From assembly GCA_017531445.1 (NCBI GenBank), contig JAFXKZ010000001.1, forward strand, positions 349,037 through 413,036: a DNA stretch of 64,000 bases, read 5' to 3'. The notes under the pieces are model-generated. The model was not told the DNA's origin and searched no databases. It saw only the letters and a list, made by a program, of their open reading frames with translations. The position numbers and the translations under genes were made by a program. This stretch comes from Kiritimatiellia bacterium (GTDB lineage: Bacteria > Verrucomicrobiota > Kiritimatiellia > RFP12 > DVOR01). This document shows, piece after piece, positions 54,071-61,949 of the stretch; positions within the stretch are counted from its first letter, which is position 1; each line of letters begins with the position of its first letter.

Positions 54071-54301
54071 ATGTCTCGTATTTGCGAAATTTGCGGTAAG
54101 AAGCCTATGGTTGGCAATCGCATTGTGCGTCATGGTTTGAAGAAAGCCAAAGGCGGCATCGGTTTGCACACGACGGGTATCTCGAAGCGTCGCTTTGAGC
54201 CGAACCTCATGAATGTTCATGTGCGCAAGGACAATGGTCAGACGTGTCACATGAAAGTGTGCGCAGCTTGCTTGAAGGCTGGCCGCGTGACCAAGGCGTA
54301 A
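54071..54301 (+). CDS. rpmB: Ribosomal protein bL28
   Basis: 76 residues starting MSRICEICGKKPMVGN, with two CxxC pairs (CEIC, CAAC) as in the zinc-binding form of bL28, and RRFEPNLMNVHV in the middle. It has a strong ribosome-binding site CAAGGAG and is the last gene of the operon, followed by a terminator. Confidence 0.95.
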   Translation: MSRICEICGKKPMVGNRIVRHGLKKAKGGIGLHTTGISKRRFEPNLMNVHVRKDNGQTCHMKVCAACLKAGRVTKA

Positions 54302-54324
54302 GCAATTATATCTTACAATTGGCA

Positions 54325-54359
54325 ACAGGCGACACTTGATAAAGTGTCGCCTGTTTGTT
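54325..54359 (+). terminator. Terminator after rpmB
   Basis: A perfect 13-bp stem ACAGGCGACACTT (54325-54337) / AAGTGTCGCCTGT (54342-54354) with a GATA loop is followed by TTGTTG. It lies 24 bp past the stop. Confidence 0.88.
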
Positions 54360-54442
54360 GTAATGTAAAGGTATTTTTTACGAAGGTTTGGTGTCAACCC
54401 GTCAATTATGAATGGAGAAGCGTTGGGAGCGAGCACTCATTT

Positions 54443-56047
54443 TCAGTGCTGACGCGTGAGGAATGTTCCCCGGCGTTCTGCGGAAGGATTGATTTGTCCA
54501 CGCATCAGTACCGGAGAACCATTGACCATAACCGTATCAATACCAGTGGAAAAAGAATGCGAATGTGTATAGTCGGCAGTATCACGCCATGTCGATGGGT
54601 TTAATAAGACCAGGTCGGCATAATACCCTTCCTTTATGATGCCACGCTTGGATATTCCAAAGGCTTGAGCAGGAAGAGAGGTCATCCGTCGGAAAGCCTC
54701 CTCGGGAGAGAATCCAAGTTGTTCGGTCAGGATGCGGTAGTATTTGGGATGTGTGCCATAGGCGCGAGGATGGGGCGTGTCTTTCCCTAACGGGCCCCAT
54801 GGCGCACGCAAAGAGGCGTCAGAACCGGGCATTACCCATGGTTGCTTCAAGATCTCATGAAGATTGGTTTCATTCATCCCAAAGAAGAAAGCGCCGGTTC
54901 GGGTGCGATCTTTCCGTAGGATCCAAGTGATGACGGTTCCCATGGATCGGCACGTTTTCCGCATGATTTCGCCGATGGTTTTTCCGGAACAAGGGCGTGT
55001 TTCGGGTGACCACGTGCCGCCAATCATAATGGAATCGGGATCACGCCCGGAAGCATCAATCTCTGCCGCAATCCGTCCACAGGTGCGTGCGTCATCCAAG
55101 TGTCGCAGAATTTCCGTATTCCCTCCGGCAGAAGCCCATTCCGGCAATACGATATCAAGATCGGTTCCCGCTGAAAGGTAAGGGTAACGGTCTGCGAAAA
55201 CATGGCACCCTTCTGCCCGGGCTGTTTCAATCTTTTCCAGAACCTTGGGCAGTTTGTGCCAGTTGTTTTTCCCGGAAGTCTTCAGATGTGAAATTTGTGT
55301 ACGAATCCCTGTAGCGCGCGTGAGTGTGAGCACTTCCTCTACGGCTTCCTCCAAACGATCACTCTCACTGCGCATATGCGTTGCGTACATACCGTCATGC
55401 TTTGCGCAAGTTGTGGCCAAAGCAAGGACTTCTTCCGGCTGACTGTGGACACCTGGATGATAAACAAGTCCCGTAGATAGACCCCAAGCCCCTTCATCGA
55501 GGGCTTGTTCAAGGTGATATATCATTGTCGCGATGTGCGCAGGTGTAGCAGCCTCAGGTGCATCGCCCATGACCCCTTTTCTCAATGTGTTATGCCCGGC
55601 AAAGAGAATGAAGTTTGTCGCAGGGCGAGCAGCCTCAAAGCAGGTCCGGTAATCGGCAACGGTGGTCCAGTTGGGGCCACGCGTTGAACTTTGCCCTTGG
55701 CGGGGGGGATAGATTTGAGCTTCCCAATCCGAAGGAAGTCGCGCATTGTTCAGGCGTGGCGCAGCACTCCCACCGCATTGTCCGCCGATTTCTGTGGTTA
55801 CACCCTGTGTAAGTTTACTGGGTGCATAGGGTTCAAGCAGAAGAAATGCATCGGAATGCGTGTGGGCATCAATGAATCCCGGCGTAAGCCATAATCCCTG
55901 TGCACGATATTCTACAGGTGCTTGCGTAGCGGATAAGTCGCCAATAGCGACAATTGTTTGATTGGCAATCCCCACATCACAGATGCGTGGCGGTGTGCCG
56001 GTGCCATCAAAGACGGTCGCTTGACGGAAAATAAAATCGATGTGCAT
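54443..56047 (-). CDS. N-acyl-D-amino-acid deacylase (D-aminoacylase)
   Basis: Zinc amidohydrolase, 534 residues, expected to release free D-amino acids from N-acyl-D-amino acids. In order: TPGFIDAHTHSD (metal HxH, ~60-70), TTEIGGQCGGSAAP with the conserved Cys, MYATHMRSESD, TQISHLKTSGKNNW (metal His) and VMPGSDASLR (catalytic Asp, ~400). Another hydantoinase-like specificity is possible. The ATG at 56047 with CAGGAG upstream is clear. It follows tadC by 44 bp, but a functional link with the tad genes is not evident; in peptide scavenging it would fit cell-wall or D-peptide use. Confidence 0.85.
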   Translation of the reverse strand: MHIDFIFRQATVFDGTGTPPRICDVGIANQTIVAIGDLSATQAPVEYRAQGLWLTPGFIDAHTHSDAFLLLEPYAPSKLTQGVTTEIGGQCGGSAAPRLNNARLPSDWEAQIYPPRQGQSSTRGPNWTTVADYRTCFEAARPATNFILFAGHNTLRKGVMGDAPEAATPAHIATMIYHLEQALDEGAWGLSTGLVYHPGVHSQPEEVLALATTCAKHDGMYATHMRSESDRLEEAVEEVLTLTRATGIRTQISHLKTSGKNNWHKLPKVLEKIETARAEGCHVFADRYPYLSAGTDLDIVLPEWASAGGNTEILRHLDDARTCGRIAAEIDASGRDPDSIMIGGTWSPETRPCSGKTIGEIMRKTCRSMGTVITWILRKDRTRTGAFFFGMNETNLHEILKQPWVMPGSDASLRAPWGPLGKDTPHPRAYGTHPKYYRILTEQLGFSPEEAFRRMTSLPAQAFGISKRGIIKEGYYADLVLLNPSTWRDTADYTHSHSFSTGIDTVMVNGSPVLMRGQINPSAERRGTFLTRQH

Positions 56048-56090
56048 GAAGAACTCCTGTTCGTGGCGGCATCGCTGAGCTGGCGGGATG

Positions 56091-56981
56091 TCAAAGCAGC
56101 CCTTCGGCAATTATGTTAGCAATTACCGGACCGAGCAGAACGATGATTGTGGCCGGAAAAATAAAAAGGAGGAGCGGGAAAAGCATTTTCGTAGGGGCTT
56201 CATGTGCAAGCTTTTCGGCTCGTTCAAATCGTTCTCTCCGGAGTTGATCTGCCTGAATCCGCAAGATGGTGCCTAAACTGACGCCAAGTTCATCGGCTTG
56301 AATTAAGGCCGCACAGAGTGTTTTTACTTGGGGAATGCGAACGCGATCAGATAGATTTTGAAAAGCAATACGTCGGGTGGTGCCGATTTGGATTTCCCGT
56401 TGCATCCGAAGAAGCTCTTCATTTAGTGCGTCCATTTTGCGCTTTTCACAATTTCGTCTGACGGCTCCCATAAAGTCCATTCCGGCTTCAACCGAAAGCG
56501 TCAGCAGATCAAGGACAAACGGAAGTGCCCGTAAAATGCTTTTGGTACGCTGTCCACGCACTTTTCTCAGCCAATGCAAGGGCCAATACCATGCGAGAAG
56601 GGTGCCCATCAACCAGAATGGTAAGGCGATTGCGCCGAGCGGGATGAAAGAAAGCAGCAAGAACGAAGCGACAGTTGAAGGCAAGAGAACGCGTAATGCC
56701 GTAAACTCCTTGCCTGAGAGAAGACCTTCATAACCTGCCGCTGTCAGTTGCCATGTTGCCGCCGTAACAGACGCTCTGAAGAAAGGGCGGCGTACGAGCG
56801 GATCCAAATTGGGAGCAAGAGGAAGAAGCAACCGGAAGAGAAGCGGCAAGGCGCGCGCTTGCCGGCGGCCATCGGCAAGCGTGACATAGGTGATTTGTGT
56901 AGCCAACGAGAGCACATACCAGGTGAGCACACCTGCTGTGATTGCCCAAAAGAGAAGTGAAAGAATGTAAAGAAGGCTCAT
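56091..56981 (-). CDS. tadC: Tad/type II secretion F-domain protein TadC
   Basis: 296-residue inner-membrane platform protein of the Tad pilus/secretion machine. T2SSF core: LPFVLDLLTLSVEAGMDFMGAVRR and LCAALIQADELGVSLGTILR are diagnostic, with TM helices at the N-terminus (~5-25), middle (~105-140) and end (LLFIFPATIIVLLGPVIANI). It follows tadB by 26 bp. Confidence 0.9.
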   Translation of the reverse strand: MSLLYILSLLFWAITAGVLTWYVLSLATQITYVTLADGRRQARALPLLFRLLLPLAPNLDPLVRRPFFRASVTAATWQLTAAGYEGLLSGKEFTALRVLLPSTVASFLLLSFIPLGAIALPFWLMGTLLAWYWPLHWLRKVRGQRTKSILRALPFVLDLLTLSVEAGMDFMGAVRRNCEKRKMDALNEELLRMQREIQIGTTRRIAFQNLSDRVRIPQVKTLCAALIQADELGVSLGTILRIQADQLRRERFERAEKLAHEAPTKMLFPLLLFIFPATIIVLLGPVIANIIAEGLL

Positions 56982-57007
56982 CTTCTCAATCTGTCCTATC
57001 TGTAATG

Positions 57008-57892
57008 TCAGACGTCAATGGTGACAATCTTCCGAATCATCCACCCGCCAAGGATAACGAGTGCTGTAACCGCGAGGAGGGTTATCCCGCCCATCCAAGA
57101 AGATGCGAAAGGGATCATCAAGCCGGGCTTGAAGAAGAACATTCCCAGGCCTAACAGAAATGGCATCGCACCGATGATAAGCCCTTGCAGTCTTCCTTGT
57201 GCAGTGAGGGTGCGGACGTGTTGATGAATGCGCAATCTGGCGCGGATTGTTTCGGAAATGGTATCAAAGATTTCGGTCAGATTGCCGCCCGACTTCCGGG
57301 CGATGTCAATCGATGAGCAGACCAGCGTCAGATCATCGCTGCCAACGCGCATTTCCAGATTGGACAATGCTTCTGAGAATGGAACGCCGACACGCAATTG
57401 TTGCAACAAGAGTGAAATCTCCTGTTTCATCGGAACTTCTGAGCTCTCTGCTACCGATTCAAAGGCCTGATTGATTGAGAACCCGGCGCGAAGCGCATTG
57501 GACATCATCGGGAGTGCTTCCAATAATTGAAGATTGAAACGTTCAATCCGTTTATTTTTCAAATGGTGTACGATAAACTTCGGCAGGTAGAACGCGAGTA
57601 TCGCCGGGGGAAATGCAAGGCAACATCCGACGAAGGGCAACCATAATGGCGAAAGCCTGCAGAACGGTACCAGGACTAAAAGAAACATGAAAATCGCTGA
57701 AACCAAGCCCAGATCCACCAGTTTCCGGGCGGGAACAAAGAGGAACATTGATTCGAGGGTGTTGGTGATTTCATGTTCATAAACCCCGGTTGCAGTTCTG
57801 GCTCCTTCGGAAAAGGTTGAAAGCAGCACCCAAAGCAAACCGCAAGCGGCTCCCCCTGCAAGCAGAAGGATGCAGATGATCCATAATGTCAT
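57008..57892 (-). CDS. tadB: Tad/type II secretion F-domain protein TadB
   Basis: 294-residue partner of TadC, with the T2SSF domain LPMMSNALRAGFSINQAFESVA and LVCSSIDIARKSGGNLTEIFDTIS, plus TM helices near 5-25, 60-105 and 240-290. The ATG overlaps the cpaF stop (ATGA). With TadC it forms the platform that couples the CpaF ATPase to pilin insertion. Confidence 0.9.
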   Translation of the reverse strand: MTLWIICILLLAGGAACGLLWVLLSTFSEGARTATGVYEHEITNTLESMFLFVPARKLVDLGLVSAIFMFLLVLVPFCRLSPLWLPFVGCCLAFPPAILAFYLPKFIVHHLKNKRIERFNLQLLEALPMMSNALRAGFSINQAFESVAESSEVPMKQEISLLLQQLRVGVPFSEALSNLEMRVGSDDLTLVCSSIDIARKSGGNLTEIFDTISETIRARLRIHQHVRTLTAQGRLQGLIIGAMPFLLGLGMFFFKPGLMIPFASSWMGGITLLAVTALVILGGWMIRKIVTIDV

Positions 57893-59592
57893 AGCCCTGC
57901 TCCGGGTTGGAAGAGTGCCGGGTCAAGCGAGATTCCACGGGGAGCGAGCGTGTCGAAGAATGTCGGCATTGCTCCTGTCGGGAGAAGTTTTCCAAGAATT
58001 TTCCCTTGCGCGTCAATTCCGGTTTGATGGAATTGAAAGAGATCTTGCATGACGATTTGCTGGCCCTCCATTCCGGTAATTTCCGAAATGGCTGTTATTT
58101 TCCGCGAACCGTCTCCAAGACGCGATTCTTGTACAATGATTTGCACGGCACTTGCGATTTGTTCACGGATCGCCCTGCTGGGCAGTTCAACGCCCGACAT
58201 GAGTACCATCGTCTCCAAACGGCTGATGACATCGCGTGGACTGTTGGCATGGACGGTTGTCAAAGAACCGTCATGACCGGTATTCATCGCTTGAAGCATA
58301 TCCAGCGTTTCGCTGCCGCGACATTCACCAACGATGATTCGATCCGGGCGCATACGAAGTGCGTTTCTCACGAGATCCCGGATGGTAATTGCGCCCTTGC
58401 CTTCAATATTTGGAGGGCGCGCTTCAAGACGTACCACGTGAGGTTGATTCAGGCGTAATTCTGCTGCGTCCTCAATGGTAAGGATGCGATCGGTGGCAGG
58501 AATGAAGCCGGAGAGCACATTGAGTAACGTGGTTTTACCCGATCCTGTGCCGCCGGAGACAATAATGTTTTTCCGCAAGCGTACGCAGATTTCCAGAAAT
58601 GCGGCAATGGCAGACGTCCATGTGCCGAAACGGATGAAGTCTTCTGTGGTTAAAACACGCTTGGCAAATTTACGAATGGTAATGCAAGGCCCCACCAGAG
58701 AAAGCGGAGGGATGATGGCGTTGACACGCGAACCATCCGGCAGACGGGCGTCAACATACGGTTGACTCTCATCAATCCGACGTCCAAGTGGTGCGACGAT
58801 GCGTTCAATAATCGCCAACACACTGGCATCATCCATGAACGTTTGGTTGGTCAACACAAGCTGACCATTGCGCTCTACATAGACTTGTTCCGGACCGTTG
58901 ATCATCACTTCTGTAACGGAATCGTCTGCAAGAAACTGTTCTACAGGCCCCAAGCGGACCGATTCATCGTAAAGTTCTTCTTGCAGTGCATCCGGGTCAA
59001 TGGTTGCCGGTAGTGCGTTCCGTTGCATAAGCTCTTGAAGAATGGTCGTCAGCGTTTCGCGCACACGTGCAGCGAGTTCTTCGCTTGTGACGCTTCCGGT
59101 GGCCAGGCGTTTGAGGTCAAGCCTCCGGATGAGTTCAGCGTGTATTTGCGCCTTGATATCGCGGTACCGTGCGCGTGCCTGCAAATCAACTTTGGGTAAT
59201 GGAGGCGGGCTTGGCGGCGGTATGGACGCTGATTCCGCAACAAGGGGCACAGAGGTCGGCGGCGGGGTGCTCCGGGTGGATGCGGGCGCACAGGGAGGCT
59301 GCTTCGGTTGCACCCGGAAGAGCGTATTGCCAACGGAGACGATGGTTTCGGGGCGCAACTGCACGGTGCCATTGATCGGCTGCGAATTGACGATTGTCCC
59401 ATTGGAAGAGCCGACGTCTTCGATCCATGCATCGTTGGGGGTAAGAATCAATTTGGCATGCAATTCACTGACACTGGAGTCTTCCAAGCGGATGGGACAT
59501 TCAACGCCGCGCCCGACAAGGTATGCTCCGCAAGGCATGGTGATTTGTTGGGTCGCTTGTCCCGGAAGTGCGATCGTGATCAGGTAATTCAC
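57889..59592 (-). CDS. cpaF: CpaF-type secretion ATPase with N-terminal FHA domain
   Basis: 567 residues. Residues 1-95 form a forkhead-associated domain ([37 protein letters not shown]), which binds phosphothreonine in other proteins. A Pro/Ser-rich linker (~97-135) leads to a canonical CpaF/TadA ATPase: Walker [11 protein letters not shown] (~340), [11 protein letters not shown] and [21 protein letters not shown]. It starts at GTG 59592 behind GGAG. The FHA domain suggests that assembly of the Tad machine is controlled by a Ser/Thr kinase, although no such kinase is seen in this window. Confidence 0.92.
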   Translation of the reverse strand: MNYLITIALPGQATQQITMPCGAYLVGRGVECPIRLEDSSVSELHAKLILTPNDAWIEDVGSSNGTIVNSQPINGTVQLRPETIVSVGNTLFRVQPKQPPCAPASTRSTPPPTSVPLVAESASIPPPSPPPLPKVDLQARARYRDIKAQIHAELIRRLDLKRLATGSVTSEELAARVRETLTTILQELMQRNALPATIDPDALQEELYDESVRLGPVEQFLADDSVTEVMINGPEQVYVERNGQLVLTNQTFMDDASVLAIIERIVAPLGRRIDESQPYVDARLPDGSRVNAIIPPLSLVGPCITIRKFAKRVLTTEDFIRFGTWTSAIAAFLEICVRLRKNIIVSGGTGSGKTTLLNVLSGFIPATDRILTIEDAAELRLNQPHVVRLEARPPNIEGKGAITIRDLVRNALRMRPDRIIVGECRGSETLDMLQAMNTGHDGSLTTVHANSPRDVISRLETMVLMSGVELPSRAIREQIASAVQIIVQESRLGDGSRKITAISEITGMEGQQIVMQDLFQFHQTGIDAQGKILGKLLPTGAMPTFFDTLAPRGISLDPALFQPGAGL

Positions 59593-59605
59593 GGCAGATC
59601 TCCGA

Positions 59606-60415
59606 TTACTGTTTCTTACGGAGCAAATCTTTTTGCCGCCGTTCGTTCAAGCCTTCCAACGTTGTACGAATCTGGTCGAAATTGACCTGTTGGAGATCTT
59701 TTTCGTAGTGAAGATCTTCAGGGTTGCGCAATGAAAGCGTCAATCTCCCGCGCATTTGCTCGGCGAAGGTGAGCACTTCGGCTTCATGCGGCGTTACTTG
59801 CAGTGTCACGAGCGAGTAAGAAAGGTCCCCGCCACGGTAGGTGTTGGCAGTCTCTTGCCCGGTGGCTAAAACGAGCACGTCCTGCAAAATGGTGAGTGTC
59901 ACCAGCTCTGTTGCGCCGGGCACGGTCTTACTTGGCAGGGTAAAGGTGCCCAAGACATCCACATGGTCTGCCGGATGCACCATTTGACTGACGCTGGCTG
60001 CCGCAGAGACCGAGATGGAGAGGGCACGCATCTTCGGCGGCAATAACGTTGAAAGTCCCCTTACGCCTGGTGCACCGCCTTCAATATCACTCCAGAGCAA
60101 GGGCTGACGTCCGCTGACGCCAACGGCTAATTTTCTCCCGACAAGGCGTAAGGCGATGTTACCATCCGGGCGGATAGCCTGTTCACGCAAGGCGCGCTCC
60201 GGAAAAGAAAGAATGCCCAAGTCGTCCATCGTGAGTGTGGTGCCGGCCGGAAGCGATTTGGCGAGCACAATCACATCAACGCTGCGGTTTTTCCGGTCAA
60301 AGGCCGCCTTTTCACGCTCAAGAGCCTGACGCTGGGAAGAAATATAGGTGCCGGTCAGGAATGCAGCCAGAAGCCCGGAGAGCACAGAAAGAAGAAGGAT
60401 AATTTTCTGTTTCAT
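59606..60415 (-). CDS. cpaB: Tad pilus assembly protein CpaB/RcpC
   Basis: 269 residues with an N-terminal TM anchor (IILLLSVLSGLLAAFLTGTYI) and a SAF domain (VDVIVLAKSLPAGTTLTMDDLG; GRKLAVGVSGRQPLLWSDI) typical of CpaB/RcpC. This periplasmic protein works beside the secretin. The ATG overlaps the upstream stop (ATGA). No secretin (CpaC/RcpA), pilin or prepilin peptidase gene lies in the operon. Confidence 0.85.
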   Translation of the reverse strand: MKQKIILLLSVLSGLLAAFLTGTYISSQRQALEREKAAFDRKNRSVDVIVLAKSLPAGTTLTMDDLGILSFPERALREQAIRPDGNIALRLVGRKLAVGVSGRQPLLWSDIEGGAPGVRGLSTLLPPKMRALSISVSAAASVSQMVHPADHVDVLGTFTLPSKTVPGATELVTLTILQDVLVLATGQETANTYRGGDLSYSLVTLQVTPHEAEVLTFAEQMRGRLTLSLRNPEDLHYEKDLQQVNFDQIRTTLEGLNERRQKDLLRKKQ

Positions 60416-60987
60416 TGAAAGACCTTTTGAATGGCAAGCACGGCATGGGTTGCTTGCGCTTCGTCTGTTGCGTGAACAAAAAGGGTTTGATCTTCTTTTT
60501 GCCAAAGATTGGCGTTGAGAGGCGTCCAACCGGCGGCACGGGCGGCGGCGGCAAACGCTTGGAGTAATTGTTCTGCAGGAAGCGGAGAGGTGCCATTGAC
60601 AAACCGGGAATGCGCCGCATCGATCACGTAGTTGCAGGTAATTTCCCACGGGGGAAGGTCGGCAGGATAGGTGCATTCGCCGCGGACAGAGGTAAAATCA
60701 TCGTGAAAGACATAGACCACTTTGTCCACTGTGATGATTTTGGCATGATTTTTTCGCAACGCTGCTGCGGAGGCATACTCCGGTAAACGCCAAACATCCG
60801 CCAGTACGTTTTTACCGTTGACGTTCATCGTTTGCGTCATTACCTGCTGTGCGCCGAGGGCGGTTAAAATTTCTTCGGGTGTTTTTTGGGTGAAGCGTTG
60901 ATAAACTTCTCCGACCAAAAGCCCGGCAACGGCCAGGAAGGGGAGGAGAATCAGCTTTCGCACGAATGGATGCTTCGGTAATTTCAT
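60412..60987 (-). CDS. Tad-operon leader protein of unknown function
   Basis: 191 residues with one N-terminal TM helix (LILLPFLAVAGLLVGEVY), the remainder probably periplasmic. It has two Cys in the soluble part and no recognised domain. As first gene of a translationally coupled series (overlapping cpaB by ATGA) it is likely a Tad accessory factor, perhaps replacing a missing component. The promoter's -10 lies 6 bp before its ATG. Confidence 0.75.
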   Translation of the reverse strand: MKLPKHPFVRKLILLPFLAVAGLLVGEVYQRFTQKTPEEILTALGAQQVMTQTMNVNGKNVLADVWRLPEYASAAALRKNHAKIITVDKVVYVFHDDFTSVRGECTYPADLPPWEITCNYVIDAAHSRFVNGTSPLPAEQLLQAFAAAARAAGWTPLNANLWQKEDQTLFVHATDEAQATHAVLAIQKVFQ

Positions 60988-60993
60988 ACCTTA

Positions 60994-61022
60994 ATTATAG
61001 CACACTCAAGTGGCGGATTCTA
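60994..61022 (-). promoter_or_regulatory. Promoter of the tad operon (leaderless)
   Basis: On the minus strand TGTGCTATAAT carries a perfect -10 (TATAAT at 60999-60994) with a TGn extension. It ends just 6 bp before the ATG, so transcription should start at or next to the A of ATG, giving a leaderless mRNA. Confidence 0.6.
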
Positions 61023-61223
61023 AATTGAAAACAAAAAGCATTTGTCTGTAAGATGGAGAAGGTAAAAGGGCTTTTGGGGGAAATCCTGCTCGGAACATCC
61101 CGGAAAACGGTGTGCGAATCATGTGCGCACCAACAGCACCGCCCCTTTGATTGAAGCTGCATTAGGGAATCGGTTTCGGGTGGAATTGGCGAAGAGAGAA
61201 ATGTGACTGCATAAAGGTGAATC

Positions 61224-61309
61224 TGAACATGGGCGACATTGCTATGTACGTATCGCCCATTTGCGCGCTCGGTATCGTCGAAACTGCAACGCACTGTCGC
61301 CCACGTTGC
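61224..61309. repeat. 22-bp phased palindrome array 6 (four units)
   Basis: Centres lie at 61233, 61256, 61278 and 61300 (23, 22, 22). Cores read GGGCGA, TCGCCCAT, TCGTCGA (one substitution) and TCGCCCAC. It lies between the divergent tad operon and the DUF1846 gene. Confidence 0.82.
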
Positions 61310-61949
61310 AACGCAAAGACGGGAGCATCGGAAAAGACAACACAGGGAGAGGCTTTCCGGAGGGGAAGATTTTTTATCGGTGCGTGTGCCGGGGGCTCGG
61401 AGAGCGAGGTTGAAAAAGCACCGGAGATTGCGTTTTTCTTTGATGCGTTGACGGTAACAGGGCCGCTGAGGAATGTTGTTTCGGAGGTGAAATCGGGCGC
61501 GGAATTATTTTCGGGTGAGGGCTTTCAAGTGCCTTTCTGTTGGTTCCGGATGCGGTGGTAAAGGTGCGGTTTTACGCGCTTTCGGGTGAAATAACGGGTT
61601 GGGGGCGGTGGTCGCTTCCGCGTGGCAGAAACATTAGCGGCATTATCGCTTCATTATTGTTGAGTGGGAAAGAGATACTTGTCGGGCGAGTTTGTTTTCC
61701 TGTTTTGCGGAAAGTTTGTTCGTGGGTTTTATTTTGTGCTTTCAAGCTCTTTCTGGCGTGAGGTAATTCTGCGTGTTACGGCGTCATAAATTTCATTTCC
61801 CAATGCTCAAAGCAATAATCGCAAGGTGTCGTAATCTTTGAAATGAAAACGAACGTTAAAGTGATGGAACCGGGGGCGCAAGAGCGTATTTTTTGATAAA
61901 CTATCATCCCGGTTATGCAAAGCAGTTCGCTTTGGGAAAAGGATTTGAG
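61310..61949. other. Non-coding gap before the DUF1846 gene
   Basis: About 640 bp after array 6. Frames of 60-110 codons exist but show no homology, no ribosome-binding sites and odd composition, so none is listed. It is GC-rich at first and AT-rich near 61740-61890. No terminator or riboswitch is recognised. Confidence 0.3.

Noticed and set aside
3203-61309. Palindrome arrays as CRISPR
   Set aside because: Units abut with 3-4 bp linkers, there are no unique spacers of 25-40 bp, and no cas genes are in the window.
61217-61761. Overlapping ORFs of 70-114 codons before the DUF1846 gene
   Set aside because: They run through array 6 or low-quality sequence, lack ribosome-binding sites and have no homology.
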